Positions 51,802 to 59,680 of a DNA stretch of 64,000 nucleotides are shown in pieces. The notes beneath the pieces were generated by a model. It searched no databases and was not told where the DNA came from. It worked only from the letters and a program-made list of their open reading frames with translations. How positions within the stretch are numbered: the stretch's first letter is position 1; each line of letters opens with the position of its first letter. The stretch is from NCBI RefSeq assembly GCF_011751075.1, contig NZ_JAALLN010000013.1:1-64000 (forward strand), given 5' to 3'. Made by a program: the position numbers and the translations under genes. This stretch comes from Flavobacterium poyangense (GTDB taxonomy: Bacteria > Bacteroidota > Bacteroidia > Flavobacteriales > Flavobacteriaceae).

Positions 51802-52368
51802 ATGAAAAAAATAACAATACTAGCTTGTCTTATAATAATAACACTTTCATGTAAAGGACAACAAATTATTCCTTTGGAAAAACTAATTGAATACAGAGAT
51901 ACTGAAGCTGATATTGTGGATGGTACTTATCTAAAAGATATAAATGGATTGTTAGATAAATATTTAGGGACTTGGAAAGGTAATTATGATAATATAAATT
52001 ACACCTTTATTTTTACAAAAAACAAGAGTGAAATAAGAGGTCTTTTTATAGATCAATTGTATGTTCGATATTTAATAACTACAACAACAGGAAATGTTAT
52101 TGAAGATACCCGAAGTTTACCAAATGCTGATGTGTTGATAATAAAAGGGGATTACATTAGCAAGTCCCTTGGATATTATGTATTGAATTATTTTGGGAAA
52201 AATACAGAATGCGGTCAATCTGGAGAAGTCTTTATTTCGACAACAAAAGACAATAAACAAATGAAGTTGTTTTTAGCGGCTTATCAAGGGATAATAGATG
52301 GTAGTAAATGCCCTAAAGTGACAGAACAAATATTGCCAACTAAATCAATGTTTTTAAGTAAGCAATAG
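51802..52368 (+). CDS. Small lipoprotein paralogue 4
   Basis: A 188-residue paralogue with lipobox ITLSC followed by KGQQ. Its N-terminal half (EADIVDGTYLKDINGLLDKYLGTWKGNY) is diverged, but its last 75 residues equal those of paralogue 1 with one or two changes. This suggests recent gene conversion. The start ATG 51802 matches the other copies; the longer frame from 51715 reads through the REP-like element. It is the last gene of the array. Confidence 0.78.
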   Translation: MKKITILACLIIITLSCKGQQIIPLEKLIEYRDTEADIVDGTYLKDINGLLDKYLGTWKGNYDNINYTFIFTKNKSEIRGLFIDQLYVRYLITTTTGNVIEDTRSLPNADVLIIKGDYISKSLGYYVLNYFGKNTECGQSGEVFISTTKDNKQMKLFLAAYQGIIDGSKCPKVTEQILPTKSMFLSKQ

Positions 52369-52371
52369 TAT

Positions 52372-52410
52372 AAAAAAGCAGCATATAAATTATTGAAACG
52401 CTGCTTTTTT
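52372..52410 (+). terminator. Terminator copy 4 of the lipoprotein array
   Basis: The stem of the other copies is kept, with a T-tract one base shorter and an ATATAA loop change. Confidence 0.85.
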
Positions 52411-52435
52411 GCTACTACTGTTTTACCGACAACAT

Positions 52436-52521
52436 AAATCCGTGCCCATAAAGTTTGGGCACAATAATAAGCTGAAATTTATATGCATTGCGGGCACGAA
52501 TTGCAAATCCGCGAGATCGGG
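52436..52521. repeat. 86-bp REP-like element, copy 4
   Basis: Nearly identical to copy 1, ending CCGCGAGATCGGG. It closes the array; beyond it sequence similarity stops. Confidence 0.8.
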
Positions 52522-52557
52522 TCTCTTACTTTTGAATTTACCTGCGTATTTTTTTAA

Positions 52558-52594
52558 ACAAAGGAAGAACTGCTCGTAGCAGTTCTTCCTTTGT
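52558..52594. terminator. Strong hairpin between the lipoprotein array and the Lys-rich gene
   Basis: ACAAAGGAAGAACTGCT and its complement AGCAGTTCTTCCTTTGT form a perfect 17-bp stem around a three-base loop (52575-52577). It most likely ends the minus-strand Lys-rich gene. Confidence 0.85.
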
Positions 52595-52616
52595 ATTGGC
52601 AACAAATATGATCAAT

Positions 52617-53168
52617 TTAGTCCTGGATATACGTTTTGTTTCCGTTAGAGTTGATATAATATCTACCACCTTTAGGCCCCGTATAGACTTTTTTTCCGTT
52701 GTATTCTCCGGTAACTTTATCTGCAACTTTCGGTGCTTTTTCGTTAGTCTCTTTAAGTTTTTTAGTAGCTGTTTTTGTGGCAGTCGCTTTAGTTTTTGCC
52801 GCTTTATCTAAAGTTTCTTTTGAACTGGCATTCACTTTGTCAGCACTCGCTTTAGTTTTGTCTGCTGCTGCCTTAGTTTTTGCAGCAGTTTTGTCTGCAG
52901 TTGCTTTAGCGCTGGCATTTGCTTTGTCGGCACTTGCTTTAGCTTTGTCGGTTTTTGCTTTCGTAGCGCTGGTAGCAGTTTTGTCTGCTTTCTCTTTTGC
53001 TTTTGTCGCTTTATCGGCAGTTTTTTTGGCATCGGCCTTTGTTTTGTCAGCGCTGGCTTTTGTTTTTTTCGCAGCAGCCTCCGTTTTTTTCGTTGCTTTG
53101 GTGATGTCCTGAGCGTAAAAATTAGTAGATAAAACTACCATAAGACAAAGTAATACTAATTTTTTCAT
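52617..53168 (-). CDS. Exported Lys/Ala-rich protein with PBCV-type basic adaptor tail
   Basis: A 183-residue protein with a signal peptide (1-20, ending NFYAQ). The middle (about 22-150) is a low-complexity, histone H1-like run of KTKASADKTKA-type units, likely helical or disordered and very basic. The last 30 residues (GEYNGKKVYTGPKGGRYYIN, then SNGNKTYIQD) match the PBCV-specific basic adaptor domain first noted in chlorella viruses and now found in many bacteria. The role is unknown; nucleic-acid or polyanion binding at the cell surface is a guess. The overlapping reverse frame is a composition artefact. Confidence 0.8.
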   Translation of the reverse strand: MKKLVLLCLMVVLSTNFYAQDITKATKKTEAAAKKTKASADKTKADAKKTADKATKAKEKADKTATSATKAKTDKAKASADKANASAKATADKTAAKTKAAADKTKASADKVNASSKETLDKAAKTKATATKTATKKLKETNEKAPKVADKVTGEYNGKKVYTGPKGGRYYINSNGNKTYIQD

Positions 53169-53230
53169 AAGAGTGTCGTTTAAAATTCAATTAAAGTTAA
53201 ACAATTTTTTGACAGGTTTTTTGTAAAGTG

Positions 53231-56200
53231 CTAAAAATAAGCACGAAGCTGCACGTTGCCCGTGTGAACAGTTGCTCCCGTCTCGCTTTTTCGGCCTTGA
53301 TAGTTTAAATTAACATCCAGAAACTGTGTTAGATTCTTCTGCAAAAGCAATTTCCAGACTAAATTTTGCCCTGCCTGAAGTCCTTCTAACATCTGGAATC
53401 CTACTGAGGAGAATTCATTCCCCGTAAATTTATTTTCATAAAAAGAGAACTCTCCGTTTATCGTTACTTTTTTATCTCCTGCATAAGAAAAAGAAGTTCC
53501 AAGTCGGTTTTGAGCTAAAGTTTCGAAGTTTCCAATCTGGTTTTTTTTGTTCTGCAATTCGTAAAAGAAATCCAGACTGGTGTTTTTTGAAAATAAATAA
53601 CTGATTTTTGGTGCAATTTGATATCCTTGCAGATTATAATTCTTTTCGGTGAAATCTTCTGAAAACAATGTAGTCTTGATTGTTTTGGTAAAGAAATTAA
53701 ACAACCAGCTTTTCTGATACAGATGTGTGTATTGCAGTTGATGTGAATTGTTTTTCACCTCCTGAGAGCCAATCGAAAGCAGATTTTTTCCTTTATTAAT
53801 CAGATAAGAGTAGGTGACTGAGTGTTTCTGTTTTCCGCGGTTGTAAAAAAGACTGTTTCTAAAACTCGAATTGAGTCCAAGCAAATTCTCATCTGAAGAA
53901 TTAAACGGATTTAGTTCAAAACGGCCGCCGTTATTTTTTACTTTTCGATCCATAATAAACGAAGTCTGATTGTAAAAATAGGAAGCCAGTTTTTTGAAAC
54001 CAGTTTCGTTTTGCCATTGCAACGGATTTAAAGTTACCGATTGTGAGAATTTATTCTGATTGGTTTTGATGTAGATTTGGTTGGGCAAAAAGATACGGAT
54101 AAACTTTGCCTGATCGGGAAAGAGTGCAATTTCAAACTCTTCCAGTTCTTGTACACCGTTGCCATTATAATCATTCCAGGTGTAAACTCCTTGTCCTGTT
54201 GGAACTTCAATATAAGTAAATTCCTGTTGTGCAATAGTTCCTGAACTGGTTTCGTACACGGTTCCGATTTGCATAAACTGATTAAAAAACCGATCGTTAT
54301 AAAGTATTCTTGAATTTAAAGATGGCTCCTTTTTTCGGGAGGCATCCGTAAATTCTAAGGTTCGGTAACTGGCATAAACTGCCAGATCTGTTTTTTTGTT
54401 CTGTATTAATTTTGATTTCAAGACATACATTTTCGAATCGTTGACATGCTGTAAGAAACCATTTTGTAAACTGTCATTACGACGTTGCAAATAACCCAGT
54501 TCTACAAAAACTTTGGTACTGTCGCCACGACCCACAAAAACACCATACTCTGAAAACCGTTGACTTAAAGCCGAAAACTGATTGCTGATTTTATCTTTCT
54601 GTTGGTTGTCTTCGATCTGAATGCTACCGCCAACCCAGTTTTTACCAAAATGATATTTGGTTTTAGTACGATTTCGGATAAATTTAGAAGTCGAAGCAGT
54701 GGCATCAGAACTAAGAGCACTTCCCTGATTTTCAATCGTCCATTGGTGTAATTTTGCAAAAAAGTTTACCGTATGTCTTGATCCTGAATAGCTTTCGGTA
54801 AAATCCAATTTTTCAAATTGGTAGGTAATAAAAGTGCTATTTGAAGTTTTTTTCTTGGCCAATAAATCAAAATTTAAACCCGCTACCAATAGGCTCTGAT
54901 TTCCCAAAAGGGAGTTGTTTAAGTTCCAATCCCGATTAAATTCAATCGTATACAAACGTTCTATAGATTTGAAATTGTCTTGTACAAATTGATAATTGGC
55001 AAAAGCATCCAATGTCCATTCTCTCGAAAAAAGGCGTTTTTTGAGATTGGTCTTTAGAGCGATTCCTTTGTTATCGGAGTCGTCAATGCCGGAGAATAAA
55101 TTTTTATCATTGTTGCTTATCGCGACTTCAAAATCGGCCAGTGTTTTTTCGTCCGGATTGTATTTTCCTAAAAAAGTGGCTACCTGAATTTTCATAGGAG
55201 CAACCAGTTTTACGATCGGTTCGTAATTTCCCTGTAATATTCCATTTATGGGAGCTGCATATTGGTAGATGCGTTCTACGGAATTGTTGTTTTGTATGAT
55301 GTAATTCCCCTGATTGTTTCCAACAAGGCTAAATTTTACATTGTATAAAACATCAGTAGGCGTATTGGAATACTCGTAGATTTCAATGCCGTTAAGGGTT
55401 GTTTTTTTGTATAAAATTTTATTGTTTGCGTATTTGTCTTCATAGGCAGATGGGGCCGTCATTAAACTCTGATCATCTCCGGCCTGGCTTAAAATCTGAA
55501 CTTGTTCTGTAGAAAGGTTTTGTTGTAAAGGTTGATTTTTTAAATCATTTTCAGAGTATAAATAACCGCCAAAACTCCAATTTTTGTTTTCATGCGTTGC
55601 TCCGGCATAAGTCACCAAACGGTTGTAATTGCGATCTGAATACTGGTATTCTATATTGATCCTCATTTCTGAGGTAATCGGGAAGAGCGAAGTAAAAACA
55701 ATTTCGCCGGCATTATAATCGATTACATAGTCATTGTTTTCTCCACGTTTGAGCAGTACACCATTTACATAAACCCGCTCAGAACCCGAAATGACCAAAA
55801 CGTAGAGTTCGCCGTTCTGACCTTTTAATTTATAAGGGCCCTGATTGCCTTCCTGACCGGTAAAAGTACTTTTGGCATATTGTCCTTTTACAAAAGCAAC
55901 AGAAGCAAAAATATTGGTTTTACTTTTTTCGGTATCAAAATCAAAACTTGTTGAAAGTCCTTGTACCTTTTTATTAAAACTTAAAAATTGTGTTTTTCTG
56001 TTTTCTAAAAAAACATCACCCGCGCGAATGTTCCAGTCGTCGGTAAAGAGTTCCATGAAGATATTATCAAACTGATCGAGCTTTTGAGAGTATCCGCCAT
56101 CCTGCAAAGGGATATTGCTATCCTGAAGAGAAGCTCTTAAACTTATTTTGTCGGATATTTTTCCCGTAATCTGAAGATCCAGATTCGAATTTAGTACCGT

Positions 56201-56662
56201 ATTCTGATTGTTGCCAATGGTAACGCCACGGGTAATACTTCCCGAGGTGTTTAAACCATCAAAGGGAGTGACTTTTTTGGTGTTGGTGTTTTTGAGTTTG
56301 TATAGTTTTTCAGAGCCGATATCATTGCTAACGACCTGACTTTCGTTGTAAAGACCATATTCTTTAGTTAAGAAATCAGGGTATCTTAAATAGTTTACAA
56401 TTAAAGTGTCGGATGTTGGTATAAATTTTTCATTGAGAAGCAGTGTCCCTTTTTTGAAATCAATTTTGTAGAAAGTAGAATCAATAGGTTCTTTTTTAGT
56501 ATTTAAAAGCTCAAAAAAACCGGAATTGATGCTGAATTTTTCGAGCCGAATAGTATCTCGTGTTACCATTACTTTTTTGGTTTGGTATGCCGATTCTGTA
56601 TTCTGGGCCTGTAGTCCGGAATACCAAAGAAACACCGTAAGAAACAGTAATTTTTTCAACAT
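53231..56662 (-). CDS. Large outer-membrane protein of unknown function
   Basis: A 1143-residue exported protein. Signal peptide from ATG 56662 (MLKKLLFLTVFLWYSGLQAQ). The N-terminal region (about 25-330) has repeated beta-rich elements such as ISLRASLQDSNIPLQDGGYSQ, RAGDVFLENRKTQFLSFNKKVQG and VDYN-like VIDYNAGEIVFTSLFPITSEM, a pattern also seen in the SprA-like family of Bacteroidota. The rest shows many alternating beta strands ending in aromatic LRAYF. It is probably a large barrel. The ATG 18 bp upstream is less likely. It shares a 62-bp gap with the Lys-rich gene downstream and may be co-transcribed with it. Confidence 0.7.
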   Translation of the reverse strand: MLKKLLFLTVFLWYSGLQAQNTESAYQTKKVMVTRDTIRLEKFSINSGFFELLNTKKEPIDSTFYKIDFKKGTLLLNEKFIPTSDTLIVNYLRYPDFLTKEYGLYNESQVVSNDIGSEKLYKLKNTNTKKVTPFDGLNTSGSITRGVTIGNNQNTVLNSNLDLQITGKISDKISLRASLQDSNIPLQDGGYSQKLDQFDNIFMELFTDDWNIRAGDVFLENRKTQFLSFNKKVQGLSTSFDFDTEKSKTNIFASVAFVKGQYAKSTFTGQEGNQGPYKLKGQNGELYVLVISGSERVYVNGVLLKRGENNDYVIDYNAGEIVFTSLFPITSEMRINIEYQYSDRNYNRLVTYAGATHENKNWSFGGYLYSENDLKNQPLQQNLSTEQVQILSQAGDDQSLMTAPSAYEDKYANNKILYKKTTLNGIEIYEYSNTPTDVLYNVKFSLVGNNQGNYIIQNNNSVERIYQYAAPINGILQGNYEPIVKLVAPMKIQVATFLGKYNPDEKTLADFEVAISNNDKNLFSGIDDSDNKGIALKTNLKKRLFSREWTLDAFANYQFVQDNFKSIERLYTIEFNRDWNLNNSLLGNQSLLVAGLNFDLLAKKKTSNSTFITYQFEKLDFTESYSGSRHTVNFFAKLHQWTIENQGSALSSDATASTSKFIRNRTKTKYHFGKNWVGGSIQIEDNQQKDKISNQFSALSQRFSEYGVFVGRGDSTKVFVELGYLQRRNDSLQNGFLQHVNDSKMYVLKSKLIQNKKTDLAVYASYRTLEFTDASRKKEPSLNSRILYNDRFFNQFMQIGTVYETSSGTIAQQEFTYIEVPTGQGVYTWNDYNGNGVQELEEFEIALFPDQAKFIRIFLPNQIYIKTNQNKFSQSVTLNPLQWQNETGFKKLASYFYNQTSFIMDRKVKNNGGRFELNPFNSSDENLLGLNSSFRNSLFYNRGKQKHSVTYSYLINKGKNLLSIGSQEVKNNSHQLQYTHLYQKSWLFNFFTKTIKTTLFSEDFTEKNYNLQGYQIAPKISYLFSKNTSLDFFYELQNKKNQIGNFETLAQNRLGTSFSYAGDKKVTINGEFSFYENKFTGNEFSSVGFQMLEGLQAGQNLVWKLLLQKNLTQFLDVNLNYQGRKSETGATVHTGNVQLRAYF

Positions 56663-57140
56663 AAATACTTTAACTCTCAAAAGTCAAAAGTAGTATTTAT
56701 AATTGGGAAATTCGGCTGCTTTTGTATTGGTGTGATTTAGTGAAATTTTACTTTGTAATACATTTTTTCACGCAGATTTATTATTGGGACTCTTCCGGAA
56801 AAAAAACATGTAATCTGCAATCCGAGCGATAGCGAACTTGCGAAGCAAATGTACGGATATAAAAAACCTGGTGATTTAGTGGCTTTGCCGGGATCATTTT
56901 TTTTAAAGATGATTTATTCTTTCGTAATCTGATAAAACAGTAAGTATACTTATCATGAACAAGTTATTGTTTAATGTCTTTTGTATTGTTAAGTTCTGCT
57001 GATTAACACTTATAAATTGTAAATAGTCATATATAAAATCATCTTATACTTATATATAATCTTGTTTTAGTTTTACGTGCAAATGAAGTAGCTTGATTAA
57101 GATTTTTTTTCAGGTTTAAGACTTTATTTTTTTGTAAATC
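56663..57140. other. 478-bp intergenic region
   Basis: It holds a half-copy of the CACGCAGATTT repeat (56768-56779) and a partial complementary arm (TAATCTGCAATCCGAGCGAT near 56811). The remainder is very AT-rich (57000-57080) and probably contains the xre promoter, which I could not place exactly. Confidence 0.5.
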
Positions 57141-57491
57141 ATGAACTTATTTATTGGTCATAAATTAAAAACTCTGAGAAGAAATAGAGGATGGACACAG
57201 GAGTGGGTTTCCAATCAATTATTTATTTCTTCATCAGCTTATGCTTATATGGAGAGTGGTGAAAGTCAATTGTGGGTATGGCATATTGCCAAAATCTGTG
57301 AAATTTTTGAGATAACACCTGAAGTATTATTTGAAAAGGAAGTAGAAATAAAAGGTACATGGGCTGTAAACGACGAACTAACTCAAAATGCTTTGCTCAA
57401 TGTGTATCGAAAAATAATAAAGAGGTATGAAGTACAAATTTCTGAATTACAGCAAACAATTAAGGATTTACAAAGGGAAAAAGAGCAATAA
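57141..57491 (+). CDS. XRE-family HTH regulator
   Basis: A 116-residue DNA-binding protein. The N-terminal HTH_3 domain (about 5-62; IGHKLKTLRRNRGWTQEWVS...AYAYMESGE) is complete, and the C-terminal 30 residues (about 85-116) are a Glu/Lys-rich coiled coil (RYEVQISELQQTIKDLQREK). It is the intact member of a duplicated pair. The decayed sister lies at 59329-59620. Its target is unknown, but the downstream convergent lysC fragment is the partner gene that was duplicated with it. Confidence 0.85.
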   Translation: MNLFIGHKLKTLRRNRGWTQEWVSNQLFISSSAYAYMESGESQLWVWHIAKICEIFEITPEVLFEKEVEIKGTWAVNDELTQNALLNVYRKIIKRYEVQISELQQTIKDLQREKEQ

Positions 57492-57550
57492 ACAAAAGCC
57501 TCACTTGTGGTGATATCTCTTTCGAAGATTATTTCTTAACCTGAAAATAA

Positions 57551-58030
57551 TTAATTTGTTTCCTTGGTAACGATTTGTATCGTTTCACGGCTTACTTGTT
57601 TTAATAAGACTTCTTTGTTTTCTTCAACCGTTTTTGCCGCTTGTTCCGTAAAGTGGCGAAGCGTATACAGGGTTACATTTTCGCTGTAATCTACTTTGAA
57701 TTTTTTGGATAGGATGGCATTTAGCTTGTTGAAATTTTCAAATTTATCCTCAACACAAACAGAGAAACTGATAGCAGAGTTCTGAATCAGATTTACTTTG
57801 ATTTTGAACTTGTGGATTAAAGCAAAAAGCTTACTGATGTTTGGGTTGTGTAATTTTCCAATTTACTTCGGTATCTCTGTAATTTGTATTGGTTTTGATA
57901 AAATTATGAGCATCAAGCGACTGTGTTTTGATTCCCATGAAATTCATAAAATGACTTAGAATTGGGGGCGAAATTAATTCCTCAAAACTCACGACCTGAT
58001 CGTAAATAAAATCGTAGTTTGGTGATTTTT
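57551..58030 (-). pseudogene. Aspartate kinase remnant, lysC copy with internal deletion
   Basis: Homologous to the intact lysC at 59681-60940. It corresponds to residues about 105-169 (KSPNYDF...TQxxNIS) joined directly to about 327-419 (C-terminal ACT part ending IVTKETN). The junction is at a repeated NIS codon triplet (AACATCAG in one place, AATATCAG in the other), implying deletion by microhomology. One inserted base before the junction breaks the frame, giving TQPKHQ and a stop. The first 104 residues are missing. It cannot make kinase. Confidence 0.9.
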
Positions 58031-58098
58031 TTAAGAAGGATTTATCGTAAAGAAAGTTAAAAATTATAAGCAATGCTTAAATGTGATGTTTGCTATAA

Positions 58099-59040
58099 TT
58101 ATTTGAGTTTTTTTAATATTTCGGGGATACGTTTGATATAAATGAGTTCTTTCATTTTTGTTCTTGAGTCTTCTGCGGGTGATCCAAAGTACGATTTTCC
58201 TCCTTCAAGAGATTTATTTGCCGCTGATCTGGCCATTAGTATTGCTTTGCTACCAATTTTAATCCCGCTGGAAATACCTACTTGTCCCCAGATAGTTACC
58301 TCATCTTCTATCGTGACACAGCCAGAAATACCCGTTTGTGCGGCAATTAAGCAATTCTTTCCTATAGTAGTGTCGTGAGCAATATGTACCTGATTGTCTA
58401 TTTTTGTACCTTCACCAATAACTGTATCACCAGTAACTCCTTTGTCTATTGTACATAAAGCACCAATGCTAACATTATTTTTTATAATTAGCCTGCCAGA
58501 TGATAAAAGTTGATCGAAACCTTCAGGTCGTTTTTTAAAATAAAAAGCATCAGCAGCAAGGATTGTTCCGGAATGAATAACAACATTATTCCCTATTTCA
58601 ACATTGTCATAAATAGTGACGTTAGCATGTATTAAACAGTTTTGGCCAATTTTTGTATGATGTCCTATAAAAGAATTAGGTTGTATTATGGTACCTTCTC
58701 CAATTTGGGCAGTGGCTGAAATAGTATTTATACTTGTACTGCCAAATGGTTGGAATGGCTTAAAATATTTTGTAAGTATATTGAAATCTCTGAATGGATC
58801 ATCAGATATAAGCAAAGCTTTTCCTTTAGGGCATTCGACATTTTTGTTAATGAGTATTATAGTCGCCATCGATTGTAAAGCTTTTTTATAGTATTTAGGA
58901 TGATCAACAAATACGATATCGCCTGATTCTGCTACATGAATTTCGTTCATGCCGTATACCGGGAAATTGTCGTGACCTATGTAGGTGGAATTGATAATTC
59001 CAGCTATTTCTTTTAATGAGTAGATATTTTGGAATTTCAT
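58099..59040 (-). CDS. lpxD: LpxD-like UDP-acyltransferase
   Basis: A 313-residue left-handed beta-helix protein, family UDP-3-O-(3-hydroxyacyl)glucosamine N-acyltransferase, which adds the second acyl chain in lipid A synthesis. The N-terminal uridine-binding domain (about 1-100) is followed by hexapeptide repeats (about 108-280; IGEGTIIQPNSFIGHH). The catalytic His is in NQVHIAHDTTIG. It stands alone between the two lysC copies, away from other lpx genes; many Flavobacteriia hold a second LpxD, so it may be a paralogue with altered acyl choice. Confidence 0.85.
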   Translation of the reverse strand: MKFQNIYSLKEIAGIINSTYIGHDNFPVYGMNEIHVAESGDIVFVDHPKYYKKALQSMATIILINKNVECPKGKALLISDDPFRDFNILTKYFKPFQPFGSTSINTISATAQIGEGTIIQPNSFIGHHTKIGQNCLIHANVTIYDNVEIGNNVVIHSGTILAADAFYFKKRPEGFDQLLSSGRLIIKNNVSIGALCTIDKGVTGDTVIGEGTKIDNQVHIAHDTTIGKNCLIAAQTGISGCVTIEDEVTIWGQVGISSGIKIGSKAILMARSAANKSLEGGKSYFGSPAEDSRTKMKELIYIKRIPEILKKLK

Positions 59041-59328
59041 TTTTGCTGTATTTTTTAATTATTAACGTATTTGTATTTTGAGAAATTCAATTAATGAAAG
59101 GATCATTTTTTTGTAAGTGGAACTATAAGGCGTAAAATATTTTTGATATGTAAACAGTTGCAATATATAAGAATTAATTTACTTTTTTGTTAAGAAAAGA
59201 AAAGTCTTACTTTTTTAACTAGAACTGCTTTTTTTGAATAATTTTTTTACGGTTTTATTACGCAAATTAATTATGAAATCATAAATTAATGTTTGTTAAA
59301 AAGTAAAGAATTTTCGTAAATAAAGAAA

Positions 59329-59620
59329 ATGGATAAAGCAAGATTTCTCCGGTTTATTGACTATTTCTCAATCTGTATCTGCAAGGATAGACAAAGTCTC
59401 TTATGGGGATTTCGTATTGTTAAAATCGGTAAAATTTTTGTGATAACACCCGAAGTATTATTTGAAAAGGAAGAAGAAAAAAGGATACCGGGTCTACACT
59501 ATGAAGTAACTCAAAATGCTTTACTCAATGTATATCGAAAAATAATAAAGAAATACGAAGTACAAATTTCTGAATTGCAGCAAAAAAATTAAGGGTTTAC
59601 AAAGGGAAAAAGAGCAATAA
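59329..59620 (+). pseudogene. Decayed XRE regulator copy
   Basis: It aligns with the intact xre gene over its C-terminal two thirds (ITPEVLFEKE, then QNALLNVYRKIIKKYEVQIS). The HTH part is out of frame: an ISQSVSARI stretch in another frame (about 59365) and a shift near 59390. An extra A in the run CAGCAAAAAAATTAAG gives an early stop at 59592, whereas the old frame continues to the TAA at 59618-59620. With at least two frameshifts and no HTH it is not functional. Confidence 0.85.
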
Positions 59621-59650
59621 AAAAAGGCCTCATTTATAGTGAGACCTCTT
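59618..59650. terminator. Terminator of lysC
   Basis: On the minus strand AGGTCTCA pairs with TGAGGCCT and is followed by TTTTTTT. A decayed copy of the same hairpin follows the first xre gene, near 57500. Confidence 0.75.
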
Positions 59651-59680
59651 TCGAAAATTATTTTTTAACCTGAAAAATAA

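Noticed and set aside
49575..52521. The four repeated units as a CRISPR-like array
   Set aside because: Units are about 740 bp and contain full genes; there are no short repeats with unique spacers, and no cas genes.
52699..53112. Long plus-strand frame rich in Ala/Val/Leu/Phe opposite the Lys-rich gene
   Set aside because: It is the mirror of a repetitive Lys/Ala coding sequence. The minus strand has a signal peptide, a known tail domain and a terminator.
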